A stretch of DNA of 10,189 nucleotides, taken from Clostridiales bacterium UBA735 (GTDB lineage Bacteria; Bacillota; Clostridia; Oscillospirales; Oscillospiraceae). This document shows, piece by piece, positions 4,386-10,189 of this stretch. A program made the translations under genes and the position numbers. The stretch spans positions 1 to 10,189 of the forward strand of contig DBLB01000086.1 of assembly GCA_002298695.1 (NCBI GenBank), read 5' to 3'. Within the stretch, counting starts at the first letter, position 1, and each line of letters begins with the position of its first letter. A model generated the notes under the pieces. The model was given only the letters and a program-made list of their open reading frames with translations, was not told where the DNA came from and ran no database searches.

Positions 4386-6179
4386 ATGAGCGAAAACAAT
4401 GAATTCACTTTTGAAAATGAACAGTACCGCAAGACGTATTGGCACACCTGTTCGCACGTCCTGGCGCAGGCCGTCAAGCGGCTGCACCCGGAGGTGAAGC
4501 TGGCCATCGGCCCGGCCATCGACAACGGCTTCTACTACGACTTTGATGCGCCGTTCACCTTCACGCCGGAGATGCTGACGGAGATCGAGACGGAGATGCG
4601 CAAGATCTGCAAGGAAAAGCTGAAGCTCGAGCGCTTTGAGCTGCCGCGCGACGAGGCCATCAAGTTCATGGAGGAAAAGGATGAGCCGTATAAAGTCGAG
4701 CTGATCAACGATCTGCCTGAAGACGCGCACATCTCCTTCTACCGTCAGGGCGAGTTCACCGACCTCTGCGCCGGCCCGCATCTCGACTCCACGGGCCGCA
4801 TCAAGGGCAACGCCATCAAGCTGACGCAGTGCTGCGGCGCATACTGGCGCGGCGATTCGAAGCGGAAGATGCTGCAGCGGATCTACGCCGTCGCGTTCCC
4901 GAAGAAGGAAGATCTGGACAACTACCTTGAAGAGCAGGCCGAAGCCCTCAAGCGCGACCACAACAAGCTGGGCCGTGAGCTCGAGTACTTCACCACGGTC
5001 GACTGCATCGGTCAGGGCCTGCCGATCCTGCTGCCGAAGGGTTCTCGCGTGATTCAGCTGTTGCAGCGCTGGGTCGAGGACACCGAGCAGGCCCGCGGCT
5101 ATCTGCTGACAAAGACGCCGCTCATGGCCAAGCGGGAGCTTTATAAGATCTCCGGCCATTGGGACCACTATCTGGACGGTATGTTCATCCTCGGTGACCC
5201 GCATGATGAGACGAAGGAGTGCTTTGCGCTGCGCCCGATGACCTGCCCGTTCCAGTATCAGGTCTATCTGAACCGGCAGCGCTCCTACCGCGACCTGCCG
5301 ATGCGCCTCGGCGAGACGTCGACGCTGTTCCGCAATGAGGATTCCGGCGAGATGCACGGCCTGATCCGTGTGCGCCAGTTCACGATCTCCGAGGGTCATC
5401 TGGTGCTCCGCCCGGATCAGCTTGAAGAGGAGTTCAAGGGCTGCCTCGACCTTGCAAAATATTGCCTCGGTACGGTCGGTCTGCTCGACAAGTGTACGTT
5501 CCGCTTCTCGCAGTGGGATCCGGCAAACCCCAACAATAAGTATGAGGGTACCGCAGAGCAGTGGGATCATGCACAGAACGCGATGGCGCGTATCCTGAAG
5601 GATCTCGACGTCGATTACACGATCGGCATCGACGAGGCCGCGTTCTACGGCCCGAAGCTCGACATTCAGTACAAGAACGTCTACGGCAAGGAAGATACGC
5701 TGGTCACGATCCAGATCGATATGCTGCTGGCCGAGCGCTTTGGCATGTATTATATTGATGAGAACGGTGACAAGAAGCTTCCGTATATCATCCACCGCAC
5801 GAGTCTCGGCTGCTATGAGCGGACGTTGGCCTACCTGATCGAGCACTATGCAGGCGCGCTGCCGACGTGGATGGCGCCGGAGCAGGTCCGTCTGCTGCCG
5901 GTCACGGACCGCGCCGTGGACTACTGCCGCGAGCAGGCCCAGAAGCTGACGAACATAGGCTTCCGCGTGACCGTCGACGACCGGAGCGAGAAGATCGGCA
6001 AGAAGATCCGCGACGGCCAGATGGAAAAGGTGCCGTATATGCTGATCGTAGGCGACCGCGATATCGAGGCCGGCACGGTCTCCCCGCGTCACCGCACGGA
6101 CGGCGATCTCGGCGCAATGACGCTCGACGCCTTCGCCGCGCAGCTGCGCGAAGTGGTCGACAGCAAGGCCAAAAAATAA
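4386..6179 (+). CDS. thrS: Threonyl-tRNA synthetase lacking the TGS domain
   Basis: Charges tRNA-Thr with threonine (class II). At 597 residues it is about 40-50 shorter than the usual bacterial enzyme, because the N-terminal TGS (ubiquitin-like) domain is absent: the protein opens almost at once with the editing domain (HTCSH, His20/His24; CAGPH, Cys128/His132). Next come AYWRGD (152-157), a coiled linker, and the catalytic core from about 200: RPMTCPFQ (Cys287), motif 2 FRNEDSGEMHGLIRVR (315-330), His338 in SEGHLV, and motif 3 HRTSLGCYERT (470-480). Cys287, His338 and His470 match the three zinc ligands. The anticodon-binding domain fills 498-597. AGGAGG sits 7 bases before the ATG, which follows the T-box terminator, so no upstream TGS-coding sequence is possible. 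RPMTCPFQ in place of the common RPMNCPGH marks a divergent subgroup. Confidence 0.96.
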   Translation: MSENNEFTFENEQYRKTYWHTCSHVLAQAVKRLHPEVKLAIGPAIDNGFYYDFDAPFTFTPEMLTEIETEMRKICKEKLKLERFELPRDEAIKFMEEKDEPYKVELINDLPEDAHISFYRQGEFTDLCAGPHLDSTGRIKGNAIKLTQCCGAYWRGDSKRKMLQRIYAVAFPKKEDLDNYLEEQAEALKRDHNKLGRELEYFTTVDCIGQGLPILLPKGSRVIQLLQRWVEDTEQARGYLLTKTPLMAKRELYKISGHWDHYLDGMFILGDPHDETKECFALRPMTCPFQYQVYLNRQRSYRDLPMRLGETSTLFRNEDSGEMHGLIRVRQFTISEGHLVLRPDQLEEEFKGCLDLAKYCLGTVGLLDKCTFRFSQWDPANPNNKYEGTAEQWDHAQNAMARILKDLDVDYTIGIDEAAFYGPKLDIQYKNVYGKEDTLVTIQIDMLLAERFGMYYIDENGDKKLPYIIHRTSLGCYERTLAYLIEHYAGALPTWMAPEQVRLLPVTDRAVDYCREQAQKLTNIGFRVTVDDRSEKIGKKIRDGQMEKVPYMLIVGDRDIEAGTVSPRHRTDGDLGAMTLDAFAAQLREVVDSKAKK

Positions 6180-6188
6180 GAAACGAAG

Positions 6189-6221
6189 CCGCGGACGCCC
6201 AGCCGGACGTCCGCGGTTTTT
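6189..6221 (+). terminator. Terminator of thrS
   Basis: CCGCGGACG (6189-6197) and CGTCCGCGG (6208-6216) form a perfect 9-bp GC-rich stem followed by TTTTT, 10 bases after the thrS stop codon. Confidence 0.93.
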
Positions 6222-6311
6222 CGATATTTCACTGTGAGACTGTTTGCTGAATAAATTCTTTCATCAGGAAATAGTGTTAGCAGCTTGCCGGTCAAGCATC
6301 GGGTTCAAAAG

Positions 6312-6347
6312 AAAAATGGGATGCTGCAAACGCAGCATCCCATTTTT
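6312..6347 (-). terminator. Terminator of the acsB operon (bidirectional)
   Basis: A perfect 16-bp inverted repeat (6312-6327 and 6332-6347) with a 4-base loop; the core is TGGGATGCTGC flanked by A5 and T5, so it can terminate both strands. It begins 8 bases after the acsB stop. The roughly 90 bases between it and the thrS terminator hold nothing recognisable. Confidence 0.93.
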
Positions 6348-6355
6348 GATTGGAA

Positions 6356-8497
6356 TTACATATCCAGCGGTTCCATGCTGAGAACCGGATGGCCGACCTC
6401 GGTGAGGTACGCCAGCAGCTCTTCGGGATCGCCGGAGGAGCAGTTGGTCTCGTCGGCGACCATGTCAGCAAAGTTCTCGACGCCGTACAGATCCTTCGCG
6501 GTCTCGTTCAGCTTGTCGCGGATCTGATCCTTCAGTTCCTTCGGCAGCCAGACCAGACGGCCAACGCCGCCCTCGGCCTTCAGGAACTTGTGGGACGCGA
6601 TGTAGTGCTTGCCGTGGCCCATGAAGCCAGGGGTCTGCACGCCGCCGCCCGTCATGGAGGCCATTTCGGAGAACGTCATGCCGAGCGGAGTCATGCCGGC
6701 ATACTCACGGCAGGTGATGACAACGCCCATCGAGCACGGCTCGATGCCGCAGATGCACTCGAAGCAGCCGCAGGAGGTCATCGGATCCTCGAGCAGGGAG
6801 TACAGTGTGACATGCTCCAGCGCACCGTGGGAGTATTCGGCAACCGCCTCATCGACGTCTTCATACCGGCCGGTACGCTCGTCGATGCAGCGCTCCTTCG
6901 TGACGACCTGGCATGGGCCCTGCGGGTCGAGCTCGTTGGTGGCCTTCGCGTCCAGCCAGGACACGGCACCGCAGAGACCGAGACGCTCCGGGGTGACGAT
7001 GCAGACGTGACTCGGGGAGAACGCCTGGCACATGATGCAGGAGTAGAACACCGGCACGGATTCGTCGGTCATGGTCTTCAGACGCTCGTCGCGCTTGTCG
7101 AAGACCTCGTTCGCGTGCTTGCGCAGGGCGGCATTGGCCTCGTCGCCGACGACGATCTTGACCTGGCACTTGTCGACCACGGTGTCGAACTCGGACTTGA
7201 TCTTGGCGTACAGGACCTCGCCGATGTGGTGGAAGCGGAAGCCGGCGTCATAGTCGGCCTTGCTGATACGAACGCGGATCATGTCGCGCTGGCCGGTGTG
7301 CATGAGACCCTCGACGCAGTTCAGGAACTGGTGGATCTTACGCTCGAAGACCGGCTCGAAGTCGGGCTGCATGTTCTTGCCGGCGACCTCGACGGTGTAG
7401 CTGAGGGAAATCTTGGAGCCGACCGGGATCTCGTCCAGCTCGGGGCCTTCGACGGTGATCTTGTGATCCTCGACCTCGGAGGCGTCTTTCGTGACAACGA
7501 GTTCGAAGCAGTCCTTGCGGGAACCGTCGACTTCGACCTGCATGTCGCCCTTGCGGATGATCTCGCCTTCGAATGCGGAGGAGTAGGAGACCGGGATGTC
7601 GATCTTCGTGATCTTCAGCTTGATACCGCGCGCCTCGATGGAGGTGTCGATCCAGTCCTTGGTATCGTCGTAGATGATCAGGGACTTCGGAACGGCCCAC
7701 ATATCATCGTGGTCGTTGGTGATGACCGGGAAGCCAAGCTTGATGGCGCCCGCGCCGCAGGCGACGGTGATGTCGTTGACCGGCTTATACGCGTTGACGA
7801 ACGCGTTGATGCGGTCGAAGGTGTATTTGTGGAAGCCCTCGACGTCGCCCGGCTGGATGGCGCCGAAGATCATGGCAGCACGGACGACCAGGGAGATGAC
7901 GTGGCCGACGGACCAGATCTCCTCGCCGACGGGGACGACACGGACCGGGAAGCCCATGGACACGCCCGCCTCGACGGCCTGCTCGATGATGCCGCCGATC
8001 AGGAACACGAAAATACCGCGGGACTGATAGCCCTTGATGGTCTCGACCGCTTCCTCGGTAGAGGGGGCCGGGCCGATCATGACGACGAAGCCGGGGATAT
8101 CGCCGGTGACCAGCGGCACGCCGAGCTCACGGACTTCTGCGTCGGTAAAGTGGCCATGGTAGTTGGTGCCTTCGTAAGGCGCGTCGGTCTTGACGTACTT
8201 ACAGGCTTCGATCATCTCCGCAGCGATGGCAGTGCCGACGCCGGACTGGAAGATGGAGTTGGTGCGCGGTTCGCGGAGCATCATGGCCTTCACATCGGCC
8301 AGTGCATCCTGAAGCTCGCCGACCGTCGTGACCTTCTTGCCGATGTAGGCATAGATACAGGCCAGGAAATAGGCGGTGGAGGGCATGGTCAGCGCGGCGT
8401 CGCGGCCGACTTCTGCGGCGATTTTGTTGACTTCTTCTTCGGCCTTGGCGAACATCTCGTCGGAGCCGTTGAAGACTCTTTCAAACAATGTCTTCAT
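6356..8497 (-). CDS. acsB: Acetyl-CoA synthase catalytic subunit (CODH/ACS beta)
   Basis: Makes acetyl-CoA from CO, CoA and a methyl group delivered by the corrinoid protein, the last step of the Wood-Ljungdahl pathway. At 713 residues it is full length. The A-cluster is intact: Cys487, Cys490, Cys499 and Cys509 (Cx2Cx8Cx9C in SCIMCQAFSPSHVC and GLCGAV) for the Fe4S4, and the CGC motif Cys576-Gly-Cys578 for the distal nickel. These spacings, including the 67 residues from the fourth Cys to CGC, equal those of the Moorella enzyme. The N-terminal ~310 residues are the bacterial CODH-docking domain, absent from the short archaeal subunit. The core has SSAFEGEIIRKGDM (306-319), HTGQRD (400-405) and GGGVQTPGFMG (617-627). 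It starts 18 bases after cooC; AAAGGA overlaps the cooC stop and is rather far (13 bases) from the ATG, suggesting coupling. Confidence 0.98.
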   Translation of the reverse strand: MKTLFERVFNGSDEMFAKAEEEVNKIAAEVGRDAALTMPSTAYFLACIYAYIGKKVTTVGELQDALADVKAMMLREPRTNSIFQSGVGTAIAAEMIEACKYVKTDAPYEGTNYHGHFTDAEVRELGVPLVTGDIPGFVVMIGPAPSTEEAVETIKGYQSRGIFVFLIGGIIEQAVEAGVSMGFPVRVVPVGEEIWSVGHVISLVVRAAMIFGAIQPGDVEGFHKYTFDRINAFVNAYKPVNDITVACGAGAIKLGFPVITNDHDDMWAVPKSLIIYDDTKDWIDTSIEARGIKLKITKIDIPVSYSSAFEGEIIRKGDMQVEVDGSRKDCFELVVTKDASEVEDHKITVEGPELDEIPVGSKISLSYTVEVAGKNMQPDFEPVFERKIHQFLNCVEGLMHTGQRDMIRVRISKADYDAGFRFHHIGEVLYAKIKSEFDTVVDKCQVKIVVGDEANAALRKHANEVFDKRDERLKTMTDESVPVFYSCIMCQAFSPSHVCIVTPERLGLCGAVSWLDAKATNELDPQGPCQVVTKERCIDERTGRYEDVDEAVAEYSHGALEHVTLYSLLEDPMTSCGCFECICGIEPCSMGVVITCREYAGMTPLGMTFSEMASMTGGGVQTPGFMGHGKHYIASHKFLKAEGGVGRLVWLPKELKDQIRDKLNETAKDLYGVENFADMVADETNCSSGDPEELLAYLTEVGHPVLSMEPLDM

Positions 8498-8515
8498 TGT
8501 TGGTGATCATTCCTT

Positions 8516-9289
8516 TCAGTTTTGTTCTTGCGCATCGATCTTTGCCTTGATGGCGCGGATATCTTCCAGCGCCTCGGGGCTTTGATCATAGGGAGAAAGG
8601 CCCTTCCGGTCGGCGTCGATGACGTCGGCATTGTAGCGGATGAAGCCCAGCAGATCCTCTTCCGGGATGCGGGAGCGGATGAATTCGCGGTCGGAATCAT
8701 CGCGGATCTTATTGGCCACGACGCGGACCTTTGTCACGCCGATGTCAGCAGCAAGCTGCTTGATGCGCTCATAGGTCTGCACGCTCCGGGCGCCAGGTTC
8801 GATGACCACGATGAACTGATCCATCATGCTCGCCGTGCCGCGGCCCAGATGCTCCAGCCCGGCCTCCATGTCCATGATGACGACGTCGTCCTTGCGGAAA
8901 GCTAAACTCGTCAGGATGGCCTTGAGCATCACATGCTCCGGGCAGACGCAGCCGGACCCGCCGGTGTCGACCGTGCCCATGACGAGCAGTTTGACGCCGT
9001 TGATCTCTTTGGCCAGCTTGTCCGGCAGGTCGGAGACCTGCGGATTGAGCTTGTAGAACGAGTTCATGTCGTTTGCGCCGGTGCGCTCTTTGGCGAGCTG
9101 CTTCATTTTGGACACGGGGACGATGGAGTTGACCTCTTCCTCGGTCATGCCGAGCGCCAGCCCGAGGTTGGCGTCCGGGTCGACGTCGGCGGCCAGGACG
9201 GTACGTCCTTCGTCGGCGTAGAGACGGGCGAGGGTGGAGGAGAGCGTCGTCTTGCCGACGCCGCCTTTGCCGGTGATCGCTACTTTCAT
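8516..9289 (-). CDS. cooC: CODH/ACS nickel-insertion ATPase CooC
   Basis: A 257-residue MinD/ParA-type P-loop ATPase that helps load nickel into carbon monoxide dehydrogenase or acetyl-CoA synthase; the acetogen AcsF is a close relative, so the substrate could be either neighbour. Visible: deviant Walker A GKGGVGKTT (7-15), DVDPDANLG (35-43), the Cys114-x-Cys116 pair in GGSGCVCPEHV that binds metal at the dimer interface in characterised CooC, Walker B-like VVIMDMEAGLEHLGRG, and VVANKIRD late in the fold. The start has AGAAGG 8 bases upstream. It lies between cooS (40-bp gap) and acsB (18-bp gap) in the same orientation, so it is part of the operon and positioned to serve both enzymes. Confidence 0.95.
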   Translation of the reverse strand: MKVAITGKGGVGKTTLSSTLARLYADEGRTVLAADVDPDANLGLALGMTEEEVNSIVPVSKMKQLAKERTGANDMNSFYKLNPQVSDLPDKLAKEINGVKLLVMGTVDTGGSGCVCPEHVMLKAILTSLAFRKDDVVIMDMEAGLEHLGRGTASMMDQFIVVIEPGARSVQTYERIKQLAADIGVTKVRVVANKIRDDSDREFIRSRIPEEDLLGFIRYNADVIDADRKGLSPYDQSPEALEDIRAIKAKIDAQEQN

Positions 9290-9329
9290 TGGAAAAACCT
9301 TCTAAACTCTAGTCGTAAGTAAAATAATC

Positions 9330-10189
9330 TCAGATGCCGAGGGCCTTGCGCTTGTTCTCGATGGACTCGATCATGCGGTCGCCCAGCTTTTCGATGTCCT
9401 TTTCGACGACGAAGTTCGCCTCGACCCATTCCTTGCAGCCGGTCTCGCCCTGGAGCAGCTCGGTGATCTCAGAGGAGCCCTTGGAGTACGGATCGACGCC
9501 GAGATAGGTCTCGATGCCGGTGGCGACGACGTAGTTGCCGATGGAGACAGCCTTTTCGGACATCCATTCCGGCGCGCAGCCGCACAGCGGGATCTGGGAG
9601 ATGTTGATGCCCCAGTCCTTCGCGATGTCGGAGGCGAGGATCATCATACGGGAAATATCGACGCAGGAGCCCATGTGCAGAACGGGCGGGATACCGACCA
9701 GCTTGCAGACGCGCTTGAGGCCCTCGCCGCACATCTCGCCGGCATCCGGATCCATCAGACCGGCTTTGGCCGCGGCCTGCGCGGAGCAGCCGGAGACGAT
9801 GACGATGATGTCGTTCTTGAGCAGCTTCTTCATCAGCTCGATGTGCGCGGTGTCGGGGCGGACCTTCGGGTTGTTGCAGCCGACCATCGCGACAGCGCCG
9901 CGCAGAACGCCGGACTTGACAACGTCGACCAGCGGCTTCGTGGTGCCGGTGATGTCGACATGGCTATTCGTGACGCCGTCGAGTTCCTTCTTGATGGCCT
10001 CGACGGAGTAGCCGACGCGGGCCTTGGTCTTGAGCTGGGGAATGTTGACCAGCTCGGGCTTGCGGTTCTTGAAATTCTCAACTGCCATCCGGATGATCGC
10101 CTTGGCGTTGTCCGCCGCGGTGGCCTCGTTGAACTCGATGAAGTCGGAGTCCGGCATGCGGGCGATCGGGGAGGTGGTGATGAACTTGG
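9330..10189 (-). CDS. cooS: Ni-Fe carbon monoxide dehydrogenase, C-terminal 285 residues (5' end outside window)
   Basis: Interconverts CO2 and CO at the Ni-Fe-S C-cluster and passes CO to AcsB; the acetogen name is acsA. The frame is open to the right edge (KFITTSPIARMPDSDF), so roughly the N-terminal half, with the B and D clusters and the His and two Cys ligands of the C-cluster, is not visible. An apparent ATG at 10157 is internal. Counting from that Met, Cys94 (VGCNN), Cys124 (SGCSA) and Cys165 (HMGSCVD) match C-cluster ligands Cys446, Cys476 and Cys526 of Carboxydothermus CODH-II, and Lys202 (SEKAV) lies 37 residues after the third, exactly like the acid-base Lys563. The match is to the full-function class, not to degenerate paralogues. 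cooC follows after 40 bp. Confidence 0.96.
   Translation of the reverse strand, partial: KFITTSPIARMPDSDFIEFNEATAADNAKAIIRMAVENFKNRKPELVNIPQLKTKARVGYSVEAIKKELDGVTNSHVDITGTTKPLVDVVKSGVLRGAVAMVGCNNPKVRPDTAHIELMKKLLKNDIIVIVSGCSAQAAAKAGLMDPDAGEMCGEGLKRVCKLVGIPPVLHMGSCVDISRMMILASDIAKDWGINISQIPLCGCAPEWMSEKAVSIGNYVVATGIETYLGVDPYSKGSSEITELLQGETGCKEWVEANFVVEKDIEKLGDRMIESIENKRKALGI

Noticed and set aside
4371..6092. 573-codon open frame on the minus strand across thrS
   Set aside because: Antisense shadow of thrS caused by GC-biased codons; no RBS, and its product matches no fold I recognise.
6222..6311. Possible small gene or RNA between the converging thrS and acsB terminators
   Set aside because: About 90 bases with no promoter pair, RBS-linked ORF or stable hairpin.
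6350..8506. 718-codon open frame on the plus strand across acsB
   Set aside because: It mirrors acsB codon for codon on the opposite strand; strong third-position GC bias leaves the antisense frame open. Its product is a featureless Asp/Val/Leu/Gly-rich string with no RBS or domain, while the minus strand encodes a clear AcsB.
10155..10157. ATG as the start of cooS
   Set aside because: The frame continues upstream to the window edge with conserved CooS sequence (FITTSPIAR), so this Met is internal.

Overview
The window looks like chromosomal DNA from an anaerobic Firmicute of class Clostridia. It is GC-rich in coding regions, while its promoters are clean TTGACA/TATAAT types. A GlpP-type glycerol antiterminator, a threonine T-box leader and bacterial carbon monoxide dehydrogenase/acetyl-CoA synthase genes together point to an acetogenic or Wood-Ljungdahl-capable clostridium, perhaps a gut Oscillospiraceae-like lineage. 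The family is inference; no rRNA or tRNA gene is present to confirm it.

Layout. (1) 1-1516, minus strand: a glycerol operon, glpP then glpK (glpK runs off the left edge). It has a sigma-A promoter, and a leader terminator is the presumed target of GlpP. (2) 1531-1857: a compact unit in the gap between glpP and the next operon. A strong plus-strand promoter drives a roughly 260-nt transcript that encodes a 31-residue basic, single-membrane-segment peptide whose Shine-Dalgarno is locked in a 10-bp hairpin. A second strong promoter on the minus strand would make an RNA of about 100 nt antisense to the 3' end of that transcript. This is the architecture of a type I toxin-antitoxin locus (txpA/ratA-like) and is the most interesting item here. 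(3) 1854-3080, minus: rsmA/ksgA (16S rRNA dimethyltransferase) overlapping by one base with a small GIY-YIG protein. (4) 3087-3905, minus: an exported 3D-domain cell-wall protein with a WalR-like direct repeat upstream of its start. (5) 4071-6221, plus: thrS with promoter, threonine T-box riboswitch and terminator. The enzyme has no TGS domain. (6) 6312-10189, minus: cooS (5' end beyond the right edge), cooC and acsB, ending at a perfect 16-bp hairpin terminator that faces the thrS terminator.

How it fits together. CooS reduces CO2 to CO, CooC supports nickel insertion, and AcsB condenses CO, a methyl group and CoA to acetyl-CoA. Glycerol kinase feeds glycerol into glycolysis and makes the glycerol-3-phosphate that GlpP senses. 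RsmA and ThrRS are housekeeping translation genes. The 3D protein probably acts on peptidoglycan. All functional calls rest on motifs read by eye; no database search was run.
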